A stretch of DNA of 64,000 nucleotides from a candidate division Zixibacteria bacterium RBG-1 (GCA_000447245.1 AUYT01000001.1:662825-726824); one strand, 5' to 3'; shown: positions 26,375 through 36,167, counted from the first letter of the stretch. Numbers and translations are program-made. Notes: generated by a model from the letters alone, not told the origin.

Positions 26375-28210
26375 TTGTTAATCAACTTCCAAGAGCTGAA
26401 AAGAACCCATACCTGCGGAGAGCTAAGAAAAAACCACTCCGGGACCAAAGTCATTTTGAACGGGTGGGTCCACAGCTATCGCAATCATGGCGGTTTGGTA
26501 TTCATTGATTTAAGAGACCGCTACGGCATCACTCAAGTTGTCTTCAACCCTCAAATCACCGACCCTGAAACGGTCAAAAAGGCCGGAGGATTACGAACTG
26601 AATTTGTAGTGAGCGTCCAGGGAATAGTGCGGGAAAGACCGGCCGGTGCGATCAATAAAGACTTGGCCACCGGCGAAATCGAAGTCGAAGGACATAAACT
26701 GGTAGTATTAAATGAATCCAAAACTCCCCCCTTTGAAATCACAGACAACCCCAATTGCTCCGAAGAATTAAGATTAAAATATCGTTATTTAGATTTAAGG
26801 CGGGCTCCCTTACAGCACAGAATAAAAATCAGGCATAAAGCCGCCAAAGCGGTGCGAGATTATCTGGATTCAGTCGGTTTTTATGAGATTGAAACCCCTC
26901 TTTTAATCCGCTCCACGCCGGAAGGTGCCCGGGATTTCATCGTTCCCTCCCGAGTCAATCCGGGAAAATTTTATGCTCTACCCCAATCTCCTCAATTATT
27001 CAAGCAGATTCTGATGATTTCGGGTTTTGACCGCTATTTCCAATTAGCCCGTTGCCTGCGAGACGAAGATTTGAGAAGTGACCGGCAGCCAGAGCATACT
27101 CAGATTGATATAGAGATGGCTTTTGTGACGCAGGACGATGTTTTCACCACAGTGGAAGGGATGTTGGCTTTTGTGTGGGAGAAGATTTTGAATATAAAAC
27201 TTTCCATTCCGTTTCCTCGTCTCATATATAAAGATGCTTTAGAAAGATTCGGCGTAGACAAACCGGATATCCGTTTTGGTATGGAGCTTTTTGATTTGAC
27301 TGAGAGCTTAAAAAATTCCGAGCTGAAAATTTTCTCCGAGACCATCAAAAACAAAGGAATAGTCAAGGGGATAAATTTCAAACAAGGGGCTAAATTAAGC
27401 AAAAAAGAGATTGATGAATTGGAAGATTTCACCAAAAAACAGGGGGCAGGCGGACTGGTTTCCCTAGCCATTTTGGAAAATGAAATTAAGTCACCCATCG
27501 GTAAATATCTGAAAGAAAATGAAATAAAAATTATCAAAGAAAAAGCTTCGGCTCAAGTCGGGGATTTAATCTTGATCGTAGCCGGCAAACCTAAAATCGC
27601 TTATGATTCTATCGGAAAATTAAGGGTGGAAACCGGCAGAAAATATAATCTAATCGACAAAAATAAATGGAATTTTTTGTGGATTACGGAGTTTCCTCTG
27701 TTTGAATATCACTTGGAGGAAAAAAGATTTGACGCCATGCATAATATCGTGACTTCTCCTTTCGCCGAGGATATGGAAAAATTGGAAGAAGGATTTAAAA
27801 CCAAAATACCCTCAGACAGTCCGGACCATCCCTGGGCTAACATCCGAGCCAATCAATATGATTTAGTCCTGAATGGAAGTGAAATCGCCTCCGGGGGTAT
27901 CAGAAATCACCGAAGAGATATTCAGCAAAAGATTTTCAACGCTTTGGGAATGACAGATACCCAGGCTGAAAGAAGGTTCGGTTTCTTATTGGAAGCCCTG
28001 GAATACGGCGCCCCTCCCCACGGAGGAATTGCCCTGGGGTTTGACCGGATAGTGGCTTTGATGACCGGGGTAGATTCCATCCGGGAAGTAATCGCCTTCC
28101 CCAAAACTACTGCGGCCCAATCCTTGATGGACGGCTCTCCGGCTGAAGTGGAAGAAAAACAATTAGAAGAGCTGGGGATTAAATTGGATTTGAAAAAAGA
28201 TAAAAAGTAA
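26375..28210 (+). CDS. aspS: Aspartyl-tRNA synthetase
   Basis: 611 residues from TTG 26375. The N-terminal OB-fold anticodon domain (TKVILNGWVHSYRNHGGLVF, RDRYGITQVVF) is followed by the class II core with FKQILMISGFDRYFQLARCL, motif 2 RDEDLRSDRQPEHTQIDIEM and motif 3 GIALGFDRIVALMTG. The bacterial GAD-type insertion (about residues 300-420) is present. Length is normal for bacterial AspRS. It charges tRNA-Asp in the cytoplasm; whether it is discriminating cannot be decided here. The kinase gene begins 17 bases downstream. Confidence 0.96.
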   Translation: MLINFQELKRTHTCGELRKNHSGTKVILNGWVHSYRNHGGLVFIDLRDRYGITQVVFNPQITDPETVKKAGGLRTEFVVSVQGIVRERPAGAINKDLATGEIEVEGHKLVVLNESKTPPFEITDNPNCSEELRLKYRYLDLRRAPLQHRIKIRHKAAKAVRDYLDSVGFYEIETPLLIRSTPEGARDFIVPSRVNPGKFYALPQSPQLFKQILMISGFDRYFQLARCLRDEDLRSDRQPEHTQIDIEMAFVTQDDVFTTVEGMLAFVWEKILNIKLSIPFPRLIYKDALERFGVDKPDIRFGMELFDLTESLKNSELKIFSETIKNKGIVKGINFKQGAKLSKKEIDELEDFTKKQGAGGLVSLAILENEIKSPIGKYLKENEIKIIKEKASAQVGDLILIVAGKPKIAYDSIGKLRVETGRKYNLIDKNKWNFLWITEFPLFEYHLEEKRFDAMHNIVTSPFAEDMEKLEEGFKTKIPSDSPDHPWANIRANQYDLVLNGSEIASGGIRNHRRDIQQKIFNALGMTDTQAERRFGFLLEALEYGAPPHGGIALGFDRIVALMTGVDSIREVIAFPKTTAAQSLMDGSPAEVEEKQLEELGIKLDLKKDKK

Positions 28211-28227
28211 AACAGTTTCAGATAGAA

Positions 28228-30450
28228 GTGATCGGTAAAACCATCTCTCATTACAAAATTTTAGAGAAATTAGGTGAAGGGGGGATGGGTGTGGTCTATA
28301 AAGCCCAGGATACCAAGCTAAACAGACATGTTGCACTCAAATTTCTTCCTCACCATTTGACCGATAACGAAACTGAACGGGCTCGTTTCCTGCAAGAAGC
28401 AAGGGCAGCTTCAGCCTTGAATCACCCTAACATTACTACCATTCACGATATATCAGAAAACAAGGGACAGCATTTTATAGTAATGGAGCTTATCGCAGGA
28501 CCCAATTTAAAGGAACTGTCCGCAACAAAGTTGGAATTGGGCAAAATTATCGAAATTGCAGTCCAGTTTTGCCAAGGTTTGCAGGCGGCCCATGAAAAGG
28601 AGATAGTTCATCGAGACATAAAATCTGATAATATAAAAATCGCCCCTGAAAATCGGGTCAAGATTATGGATTTCGGGCTGGCCAAGCTAAAGTCAGCCGC
28701 TCCGCTCACTAAGGCAGGCACTACCCTGGGGACGGTATCCTACATGTCTCCGGAACAAGCTCAAGGAAGGGAAGTTGACTATCGGACCGACCTCTGGTCT
28801 TTTGGAGTAGTGCTGTATGAGATGCTGACTGGAAAGCTACCTTTTCGAGGAGAGTACGAGCAGGCGGTAATATACTCCATCCTGAATGAAGAGCCTGAAC
28901 CGGTGACCGGTTTGAGGTCAACAGTACCCGTGGAATTGGAGCAGATAGTAGACAAAGCCCTGGCCAAAGATGTCAACCAGAGATATGAGAATGCAGATCA
29001 ACTTTTAAGAGACCTGCGTCAGGTCCAAGAAAGTCTCAAGGTAACCAGTGCCACAACTTCATCCAAGTCGATAGCAGTTCTTCCGCTGGACAATATTAGT
29101 CCAGATAAAGAGAATGAGTATTTCAGCGACGGCCTGACCGAAGAAATAATAATGAACCTGTCCAAGATAAAAGACTTAAAAGTCATCTCCCGTACTTCGG
29201 CTATGCATTACAAGGGGACCAAAAAACCGTTAAAGCAAATAGCCAAAGAGCTGCAGGTTCAGTATGTCTTAGAAGGGAGTGTCCGCAAGCAGGGCAGCGA
29301 CTTGAGAATCACTGCCCAGCTGATCGATGCAGTGCAGGACGCCCATTTGTGGGCGGAAAAGTACAGCGGTACTCTGGATGATATTTTTGATATTCAAGAG
29401 AAAGTAGCAGAGAAGATAGTAGAAGCGCTTAAGGTTGAGCTTACTACAGGAGAACAGCAACAGTTAAGCAGACGTTACACTGAAGATACGGAAGCTTATC
29501 AATTATATTTAAAGGGCCGCTATTTCTGGAACACAAGGAGGGAAGAGGGGTTTAAAAAGGGCATCGAATACTTTAATCAGGCTATAGAAAAAGACCACAA
29601 CTACGCCCTGGCTTACACTGGCTTGGCAGATGCTTATATTCTGATGCAAGTTTATTGTTATCTTCCTCCCCATGAGACTATGTCTAAAGCCAGAAGCGCC
29701 GCTCAAAAAGCACTTCAGATTGACCCGTTGCTGGCTGAAGCCCACGCCTCATTGGGACATATAAGAAGTCTTTACGACTGGGACTGGCCCGGGGCGGAGA
29801 GAGAGTACAAGAGAGCCATCGAATTAAATCCTGGGTATGCCCCGGCTTATATGTGGTATGCCATAACTTTTTTTGCCGTCCTGGGAAGACTGGAAGAAGC
29901 TTTATTACAAATCAAGAAGGCTCGAGAGTTGGATCCCTTGTCACTTATCATTAATAATGACGTTGGATTGATTCATTTTTTTGCTGGCCGATATGAACAA
30001 GCAATTGAGGAGTACCGCCGGACTTTGGAGATTGACTCACATTTTTTCATATCTCATCAGTCCTTAGGTTTGGCCTACCTACAATTGGGAAGATTCGACG
30101 AGGCCATTGCTGAACTTCAGCAGGCTTTAATACTTTCTAAGAACAGTAGCGTGGTTTTAGCTTCACTGGGCCAAGCCTATGGCTTCGCAGGTCAAATTAG
30201 CAAAGCTGAAGAAATTCTGGCAAGGTTAGAGGCTCTTTCAAAAGAGAGATATGTGTCCCCCTACGCTATGGCTCTCGTCTACGCCGGAATGAAGGATAAA
30301 GTTAAGACTTTGGATTGGCTCCAGAAATCTTATGAGGAGAGAATCCTGTTTATTTTGCATGCTCCTTTGAAGGTTGACCCGGGTTTCCGAATTCTTCATT
30401 CGGAGCCGAAGTATATTGAACTGCTTAAAAAAGTAGGTTTGGAAAAATGA
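28228..30450 (+). CDS. Ser/Thr protein kinase with TolB-N-like and TPR regions
   Basis: 740 residues from GTG 28228. The kinase domain (about 9-270) has LGEGGMGVVYKA, the VALKFL lysine, IVHRDIKSDN, IMDFGLAKL and YMSPEQAQG, so it should be active. A segment from about 285 (SIAVLPLDNISPDKENEYFS, LEGSVRKQGSDLRITAQLID) is the TolB-N/FlgO-like region often found between kinase or cyclase domains and TPRs. At least six TPRs fill the C-terminus. There is no membrane span, so it is likely cytoplasmic. It overlaps the next, paralogous kinase gene by ATGA. Confidence 0.92.
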   Translation: MIGKTISHYKILEKLGEGGMGVVYKAQDTKLNRHVALKFLPHHLTDNETERARFLQEARAASALNHPNITTIHDISENKGQHFIVMELIAGPNLKELSATKLELGKIIEIAVQFCQGLQAAHEKEIVHRDIKSDNIKIAPENRVKIMDFGLAKLKSAAPLTKAGTTLGTVSYMSPEQAQGREVDYRTDLWSFGVVLYEMLTGKLPFRGEYEQAVIYSILNEEPEPVTGLRSTVPVELEQIVDKALAKDVNQRYENADQLLRDLRQVQESLKVTSATTSSKSIAVLPLDNISPDKENEYFSDGLTEEIIMNLSKIKDLKVISRTSAMHYKGTKKPLKQIAKELQVQYVLEGSVRKQGSDLRITAQLIDAVQDAHLWAEKYSGTLDDIFDIQEKVAEKIVEALKVELTTGEQQQLSRRYTEDTEAYQLYLKGRYFWNTRREEGFKKGIEYFNQAIEKDHNYALAYTGLADAYILMQVYCYLPPHETMSKARSAAQKALQIDPLLAEAHASLGHIRSLYDWDWPGAEREYKRAIELNPGYAPAYMWYAITFFAVLGRLEEALLQIKKARELDPLSLIINNDVGLIHFFAGRYEQAIEEYRRTLEIDSHFFISHQSLGLAYLQLGRFDEAIAELQQALILSKNSSVVLASLGQAYGFAGQISKAEEILARLEALSKERYVSPYAMALVYAGMKDKVKTLDWLQKSYEERILFILHAPLKVDPGFRILHSEPKYIELLKKVGLEK

Positions 30451-32687
30451 TCGGTAAAACCATCTCTCATTACAAAATTTTGGAGAAATTAGGCGAAGGG
30501 GGGATGGGTGTGGTTTACAAAGCCCAGGATACTAAGTTAGACCGCCTAGTGGCTCTGAAGTTTTTGCCGGAGCATCTTTTATATGACCCTACCTCCAAAG
30601 CCAGATTCATACAGGAAGCCAAAGGGGCCTCGGCTATCAATCATCCAAATATTACGACGGTATATGAAATTGATGAAGCTGAAGGAAAGTCCTTTATTGC
30701 TATGGAGCTCATCGAGGGAAAATCGTTAAAGACCTTAATTGAGGAAAAAGAGCTTCCGGTCAATAAAATAATAGATATGGCAATTCAGGTCTGTGAAGGT
30801 CTCCATAAAGCACATCAATCTGGTATAGTGCATAGAGATATAAAACCTGAAAATATTTTAATAGGAAAAGATGATTTAGTAAAGATTTTGGACTTCGGAC
30901 TAGCCAAACTAAAGGGAACTTCCAGGCTGACTCAAACCGGTACAACTACCGGAACAGTAGCCTATATGTCCCCTGAGCAGGCCCAAGGAGAAGAGGTAGA
31001 CCAGCGCAGTGATATTTTTTCGTTGGGGGTGGTGTTGTATGAAATGATTACTAATAGAAGCCCTTTTGAGGGGAAACATTCAGCGGCTATCATTTATTCG
31101 ATTATAAACGAGACACCCCAGCCTTTAGCCAGATTTGACAATACAGCTCCGACCAAACTCCAAGAGATTGTGGACAAAGTCTTAGCCAAAGACAAAGGGG
31201 AGAGGTATCAACATATTGATGAACTGTTGGCAGACTTAAAAAGATGTAGAAAAGAATCGGGACAAGATGCAACAGCAACTAAAAAGGATAAAAAAGGTGT
31301 AGCGGTTTTATATTTTGAGAATCTTTCCTCTGATCCGGAGAGTGATTACTTCTCGGCTGGCATCACCGAAGATATTCTTACGGATTTGTCGAAGATCGAA
31401 AGTATTCGAGTGGCCTCCCGGAATGCGGTTTTGCCTTATAAAGGAAAAGCAGTGGATATTCCACTCTTGGGTAAAAAGCTGAATGTAGATGCCGTGCTGG
31501 AGGGAAGCGTGCGGAAAGCCGGCAACCGTATCCGAATTTCGGCTCAGCTGATTGATACCAAAGAGGGTTTTCACCTTTGGGCTGAAAGATATGATAGAGA
31601 ATTAAAAGAGGTCTTTGACTTACAAGAAGAGATAGCGAAAAAGATTGCTTCGGCCTTGAAAATAAAATTATCTGAAAAAGAAGAAGAAAAAATAGCACAA
31701 AAATATAAAGGGAATTTGCAGGCCTATGATTATTATTTGAAGGGGAGAAATTATTATTCCAAATATACAAAGTCAGATATGCTAACCGCTATACAGATGT
31801 TCAAGAATGCTCTGGAGGTTGATCCTAATTACGCTCTGGCATACGCTGGTCTAGCTGATAGTTATTACCAGATGGTGGAGAAGAAATTGGACGACGATAA
31901 ATCTCTAATGAATAAAGCAGAACAAGAGGCTCGGAAGGCATTGAGTATCGACCCCAATTGCTCTGAAGCTTATAAGGCCTTGGGGACTATCAGTGGTTAC
32001 TTGGGTCGTTATAATAGTGGTTATAAACTACTGCGAAAAGCCCTGGAGATAAATCCCAATTATGAGCCAGCCCGGACAAACTTGGGAATCTATCTGATGA
32101 CTTTGGGGGAATTCGAAAAAGCAGAGCACGAATTACTTTTGGCCCTGGAGCACGATCCTACTTTGCTTTTCCCCTGGATTGCTCTGTCTTTTCTATATCT
32201 TAAAAGCCAGAAGTATTCTCAGGTAGAGGCTTGTGCTAGAAAGCTAATTGAATCAGAGGAGTCCTCCTTCTATATAGTGGCAGGCCATTTTTTCTTAGCT
32301 AAGATGCATATGTATTTGCAGCAATACGAGAAAGCCTTCTCCCAGTTGCAGAAAGCTCTGGAGCTTCAGCCGAAAGAGCCTAGATGGATTTCTTGCTTGG
32401 CGGTTATATATGCTGCCAGAGGAGATTTAGAGTTGGCCCTCCAGACCATAGACGAAATGACCTTAGAGGAAGAGCCACATTTTCTGGTTTTCGAACATCT
32501 GATACAAAGCTATGCTATCCTACAGAAAAAAGAAAAAATGTATGAATGGATTAAAAAAGGAATATCCATCCATGTGTCGGATTGGGTATTTTTAGAATAT
32601 GATCCTCTTTTGCATGCAATGCGAAAAGAGCCTGAATTTCAAAGATTATTACAAGAAATCAAAAATAAGATTATGAATTCAGAATGA
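30447..32687 (+). CDS. Ser/Thr protein kinase with TPR repeats, tandem paralogue
   Basis: 746 residues; the ATG overlaps the previous stop. The first 31 residues are identical to the upstream kinase (from MIGKTISHYKILEKLGEGGM onward), and the DNA there is almost identical as well; then the two diverge. Kinase motifs are intact: VALKFL, IVHRDIKPENILI, ILDFGLAKL, YMSPEQAQG. A TolB-N-like segment (GVAVLYFENLSSDPESDYFS) and TPRs follow. The pair probably arose by duplication, with the 5' end kept alike by conversion. Targets unknown. Confidence 0.92.
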   Translation: MIGKTISHYKILEKLGEGGMGVVYKAQDTKLDRLVALKFLPEHLLYDPTSKARFIQEAKGASAINHPNITTVYEIDEAEGKSFIAMELIEGKSLKTLIEEKELPVNKIIDMAIQVCEGLHKAHQSGIVHRDIKPENILIGKDDLVKILDFGLAKLKGTSRLTQTGTTTGTVAYMSPEQAQGEEVDQRSDIFSLGVVLYEMITNRSPFEGKHSAAIIYSIINETPQPLARFDNTAPTKLQEIVDKVLAKDKGERYQHIDELLADLKRCRKESGQDATATKKDKKGVAVLYFENLSSDPESDYFSAGITEDILTDLSKIESIRVASRNAVLPYKGKAVDIPLLGKKLNVDAVLEGSVRKAGNRIRISAQLIDTKEGFHLWAERYDRELKEVFDLQEEIAKKIASALKIKLSEKEEEKIAQKYKGNLQAYDYYLKGRNYYSKYTKSDMLTAIQMFKNALEVDPNYALAYAGLADSYYQMVEKKLDDDKSLMNKAEQEARKALSIDPNCSEAYKALGTISGYLGRYNSGYKLLRKALEINPNYEPARTNLGIYLMTLGEFEKAEHELLLALEHDPTLLFPWIALSFLYLKSQKYSQVEACARKLIESEESSFYIVAGHFFLAKMHMYLQQYEKAFSQLQKALELQPKEPRWISCLAVIYAARGDLELALQTIDEMTLEEEPHFLVFEHLIQSYAILQKKEKMYEWIKKGISIHVSDWVFLEYDPLLHAMRKEPEFQRLLQEIKNKIMNSE

Positions 32688-32738
32688 TTGGTATAGCTTA
32701 AAGCTAAAAAAATTTTAAAATATAAAAGGAGGAGTTAG

Positions 32739-33707
32739 TTGCAAAAGCAATTGGTGAAGAAGCTAAGCTTAGATGGGGATATCGACCAGAGAGTATTGTT
32801 CGGTCAAAACGGAGTTTTTTTGAGGATTATCGAAGAGGCCTTTGGTATAAAAATTATAGCTCGTGGTGAGACAGTTACCTTGGAAGGTGTTGAAAAAGAT
32901 GTCAAACAGGTCGAAACGGTCATCCATGATTTAATTTCCCACCTGCGCAAAAATAACGAGCTCTCCGAGAGATATGTGCTCTATTCCATCAGCATGGTAA
33001 AGCAAAACGGAGTAGGCCCGGCCGAAGAGATAGAATCGGCGGCTTTGATTACTTCCATCGTTACCAAAGAAAGTATCAAACCCCGCACCGTGGGGCAAAA
33101 AGAGTATGTCAAAGCCATGGAGAACCATGATATTGTGTTGGTCATCGGTCCCGCCGGGACCGGAAAAACTTACTTGGCCGTAGCCACAGCCGTGGCGGCT
33201 TTGAAACAAAAAAAGGTCAACCGCATAATTTTGTGCCGACCCGCAGTAGAAGCCGGTGAATCTTTAGGATTTCTGCCGGGGGATATCCGAGCCAAAGTTG
33301 ACCCGTATTTGCGGCCGGTCTACGACGCTTTACACGAAATGTTACCCTCTGATAAAATCCAGAAATTGATGGAACTGGGAACTATAGAAATTGTACCTTT
33401 GGCTTTTATGCGGGGGAGAACTTTGAACAGTTCCTATATCATCTTGGATGAAGCCCAAAACGCTACTTTAGCCCAGATGAAGATGTTTTTGACCCGGGCC
33501 GGAGAAAATTCCAAAGTCATCATCACCGGTGATATCACGCAGATTGATTTGACCGACAAAAAATCATCCGGCTTGATTTTATGTCAGAAAATACTGGAGA
33601 AGGTGGGGGGGATTAAGTTTGTGTACCTGACTGAAAAAGACGTGGTGCGTCACAGACTGGTGGCTGAAATAATCAAGGCATTTGAAAAATACGAAAAAGG
33701 AAGTTGA
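32739..33707 (+). CDS. phoH: PhoH-like ATPase (YbeZ type)
   Basis: 322 residues from TTG 32739, after AGGAGGAG. A KH-like N-terminus precedes the P-loop: Walker A GPAGTGKTYLA, Walker B SYIILDEAQNAT, and RPAVEAGESLGFLPGDIRAK, highly typical of PhoH/YbeZ. The partner ybeY follows directly, the usual arrangement; the pair acts in rRNA processing and ribosome quality control as RNA-binding ATPase and nuclease. Confidence 0.94.
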   Translation: MQKQLVKKLSLDGDIDQRVLFGQNGVFLRIIEEAFGIKIIARGETVTLEGVEKDVKQVETVIHDLISHLRKNNELSERYVLYSISMVKQNGVGPAEEIESAALITSIVTKESIKPRTVGQKEYVKAMENHDIVLVIGPAGTGKTYLAVATAVAALKQKKVNRIILCRPAVEAGESLGFLPGDIRAKVDPYLRPVYDALHEMLPSDKIQKLMELGTIEIVPLAFMRGRTLNSSYIILDEAQNATLAQMKMFLTRAGENSKVIITGDITQIDLTDKKSSGLILCQKILEKVGGIKFVYLTEKDVVRHRLVAEIIKAFEKYEKGS

Positions 33708-33745
33708 GCGTTTTTTAGTAAAATCTCACCCTATTCAGTTACTTA

Positions 33746-34174
33746 ATGTCCAAAAATCTACCCAGAGCATTCGTTTACAATTTAAATAAAAAATCCCGGC
33801 TTAACTATACCTCCTTAAGAAAATTAGCTGAAAAAATTTTAGAAAAAGAGAAAACCAGAGCTGCTGTCAACCTGATTTTTGCCAATGACAGCTATATGAA
33901 GAAATTGAATTCCAAATTCCGGGGCAAAAATAAAACGACGGACGTGCTTTCATTTCCATTGGAATCGGAGTTGAAAAGGGATTCGGTCTTTTTAGGAGAA
34001 GTTTACGTTTCCTTAGAGCAGGCCCGAAGACAAGCCAAAGAATATGGGGTCAGCTTACATAAAGAACTCCAATGTTTGGTGGCTCACGGAGTATTACATC
34101 TGTTGGGATATGACCACCAGACTAAAAAAGAAACTCTGGAGATGAGAACAAAAGAGGAACTATATTTACGATAA
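33746..34174 (+). CDS. ybeY: Endoribonuclease YbeY (rRNA maturation factor)
   Basis: 142 residues. The metal-binding motif is complete: HGVLHLLGYDH (about residues 113-123), with the family's RGKNKTTDVLSFP upstream. It trims the 3' end of 16S rRNA and takes part in 70S quality control together with YbeZ, encoded just upstream. The gene is slightly short, but both signatures are intact. Confidence 0.95.
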   Translation: MSKNLPRAFVYNLNKKSRLNYTSLRKLAEKILEKEKTRAAVNLIFANDSYMKKLNSKFRGKNKTTDVLSFPLESELKRDSVFLGEVYVSLEQARRQAKEYGVSLHKELQCLVAHGVLHLLGYDHQTKKETLEMRTKEELYLR

Positions 34175-34258
34175 TAAGGTTCCTCAAACCCAAATTTTAA
34201 CTCAAGAAATTAAATTTACAAAATTTGGCGAAACTGATATATTGAGTTAGCAATAGAA

Positions 34259-34342
34259 GGAGGGTTAGTCCTAATTGGTAAGGCAGCGGACTTGAAATCC
34301 GCCGGGTGAAAGCCCATGGGGGTTCGAATCCTCCACCCTCCG
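34259..34342 (+). tRNA. tRNA-Ser (anticodon TGA)
   Basis: Acceptor GGAGGGT/ACCCTCC, anticodon stem GCGGA/TCCGC with loop CTTGAAA, a long variable arm and T-arm GGGGGTTCGAATCCTCC. CCA is not encoded. Confidence 0.95.
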
Positions 34343-34377
34343 TAACAATTTCATTATACCGGTAAAATATCAGCCAA

Positions 34378-34464
34378 GGAGAGGTGGCCGAGCGGCTGAA
34401 GGCAGCTGCCTGCTAAGCAGTTGTGGGGGAAACTCCACCCCGGGTTCGAATCCCGGCCTCTCCG
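34378..34464 (+). tRNA. tRNA-Ser (anticodon GCT)
   Basis: Acceptor GGAGAGG/CCTCTCC, anticodon loop CTGCTAA, long variable arm, T-arm CCGGGTTCGAATCCCGG. It lies 35 bases after the first tRNA-Ser, probably in one transcript. Confidence 0.95.
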
Positions 34465-34532
34465 TTACAAACCTGTCTTCGACCCTGAAGGGTTCAGACC
34501 CTGAAGGGAGCGGAGTCGAAAGCGGTGCGGTT

Positions 34533-34607
34533 AATAAGCCAAGTGTTCAAACCATGGCGAAAATTGCTAAAGCGTTGGGCGTTCCAATGGAAGATTTGAT
34601 AAAATAA
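34533..34607 (+). pseudogene. C-terminal remnant of an XRE/HTH_3 regulator
   Basis: The frame ending at TAA 34607 reads NKPSVQTMAKIAKALGVPME then DLIK, the last two helices of a Cro/C1-type HTH domain. No upstream part exists: 34475-34525 is a TTCGAC...GTCGAA hairpin repeat. It is thus a bare gene 3' end left between tRNA-Ser and the next gene. Confidence 0.65.
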
Positions 34608-34611
34608 ACTT

Positions 34612-35073
34612 ATGAATATGGAAATTATCAAAAAATACAAAGTGTTGCTTATCCTTGCTCTGGTAGTGATAGTGAGTATCTTTTTCTTTTTTTATCGTTT
34701 TTATCATAACGACGTTAAAGCACTAGAAGATTTTTTGGCTTCCTACGAAAAATTTGATAAAGCCATTTTAGATTTTTCCATAAGTAAGAATGATGACTTA
34801 GAGAGCAAAGCTGGCGACGCCTTTATAAAACTTAATATAAAGGCTACTTTTAGAATATCTTCTTTAATCAAAAACGACGCAGAACTCATGGACAAAGCTC
34901 GAGAGATCGCGGATCTTTCTGGAAAAGAGCTAGAGAGTCTTAGGGCCTACAAAAGAGCAATCCAAAGTAAAAATACTGGCTTGGATGGGTTGGCTAAAGA
35001 GTACGGTGATTTGACTAACAAAAGAAAAACTGCCTACGCTCGTTTTCGGGAGCTTGCTGAATTAAAAAATTAA
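34612..35073 (+). CDS. Small membrane-anchored helical protein, unknown
   Basis: 153 residues starting five bases after the HTH remnant. One N-terminal membrane helix (VLLILALVVIVSIFFFFYRF) is followed by a charged, entirely helical region (about 35-150) rich in Lys, Glu, Asp and Ala that may form a coiled-coil hairpin outside the membrane. I recognise no family. The gap 35074-35278 has G-rich TCGGGCAGGCAAGGCGAGGC filler and no convincing gene. Confidence 0.6.
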   Translation: MNMEIIKKYKVLLILALVVIVSIFFFFYRFYHNDVKALEDFLASYEKFDKAILDFSISKNDDLESKAGDAFIKLNIKATFRISSLIKNDAELMDKAREIADLSGKELESLRAYKRAIQSKNTGLDGLAKEYGDLTNKRKTAYARFRELAELKN

Positions 35074-35278
35074 ATTAAGGGTTAAAGAATTTGCCGCCAA
35101 AGAAAAACTTGAAATCGTCCTTTCCGCTCCGGTTCCCGCCCTCACTTACAAGTTTCGGTCGGGCAGGCAAGGCGAGGCGGGCTGAAGGGGGGTGTGGGGG
35201 GAATTCCTCCTGCCGAGTCCAGTCAGTTCGGTTCGGATATTTTCAAACAGACACCGTATAATTCAAAGGGAGGAAAAG

Positions 35279-35512
35279 ATGGCCAATATAAAAATCACTG
35301 TCAGTCAAAATGGACCTTTAAGAATTGAAGGGGAAATTAATATCTGCGATGCCCAAGGAAATACTTACGGCTTAGCCGGCCGAACTATGATTTCTTTATG
35401 CCGTTGCGGAAATTCTAACAATAAACCTTTCTGCGACGGTACACATAACAAAATCGGTTTTCAACATGAGCCAACGGCATTTGAACTGCCCCCTATGAAG
35501 CCAAAAGTTTAA
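35279..35512 (+). CDS. CDGSH iron-sulfur domain protein
   Basis: 77 residues. I chose ATG 35279, behind GGGAGGAAAAG; a frame extending to 35192 runs through repeat-like DNA without a ribosome site. The CDGSH motif is CRCGNSNNKPFCDGTH, supplying the three Cys and one His that hold a 2Fe-2S cluster. Such small proteins act in redox or cluster transfer. It has no signal peptide. Confidence 0.92.
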   Translation: MANIKITVSQNGPLRIEGEINICDAQGNTYGLAGRTMISLCRCGNSNNKPFCDGTHNKIGFQHEPTAFELPPMKPKV

Positions 35513-35518
35513 ATTTTC

Positions 35519-35547
35519 TTGACATTTTGTGAGTAATTTGATATAGT
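35519..35547 (+). promoter_or_regulatory. Promoter of bioY
   Basis: TTGACA 35519-35524, 17-base spacer, TATAGT 35542-35547, thirty bases before the bioY start. No BirA-type operator palindrome is evident. Confidence 0.7.
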
Positions 35548-35577
35548 TGGCACAAATACTTAAATGGAGCTAATTAG

Positions 35578-36159
35578 ATGACTTTAGTAGATATCTGGCG
35601 ACCGGGTATAGCTAAGACTTATACAAACCTTCTTTACAACACCATCCTAGTAATAACTGCTAGTTTGTTGGTGGCTCTTTCGGCTCAAATAGCAATACCA
35701 TTGCCATTTACGCCAGTCCCTGTAACAGCTCAAACTTTGGCAGTGTTGTTGATTGGAGCAGTTTTAGGGTCTGCCAGGGGAGCTTTGGCTATCTTGACAT
35801 ATCTGGCCGAAGGTGCCGCTGGTCTGCCGGTATTTGCCGGTGGAAAGGCAGGTTTGGCTTGGCTGGCTGGTCCGACTGGCGGGTATCTGATTGGATTTGT
35901 CATAGCTGCTTTTGTAACTGGTTATCTAGCAGAAAGGAGATGGGATAGAAATATTTTAACCGGTTTTCTGGCAATGCTGATTGGTAACGTCATCATTTTT
36001 GCTTTTGGTTTGTTGATTTTAGGGGGTTATGTGGGATTTGATAAAGTTTTGGCTTTGGGATTTTACCCCTTTTTAATCGGTGATATTGTCAAGCTGGCTT
36101 TAGCGACCTTTCTTCTGCCTTTGGGCTGGAAAGCCCTGCAAATATCTGGAAAAATTTAA
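35578..36159 (+). CDS. bioY: Biotin transporter BioY
   Basis: 193 residues, six hydrophobic spans. The BioY signatures are clear: ALSAQIAIPLPFTPVPVTAQ, GSARGALAILTYLAEGAAGL and GPTGGYLIGFVIAAF. It is the substrate-binding S component of a biotin ECF transporter; no EcfA or EcfT gene is adjacent, so it either works alone or shares a remote energising module. No biotin synthesis genes are visible here. Confidence 0.94.
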   Translation: MTLVDIWRPGIAKTYTNLLYNTILVITASLLVALSAQIAIPLPFTPVPVTAQTLAVLLIGAVLGSARGALAILTYLAEGAAGLPVFAGGKAGLAWLAGPTGGYLIGFVIAAFVTGYLAERRWDRNILTGFLAMLIGNVIIFAFGLLILGGYVGFDKVLALGFYPFLIGDIVKLALATFLLPLGWKALQISGKI

Positions 36160-36167
36160 GTTTGTCT

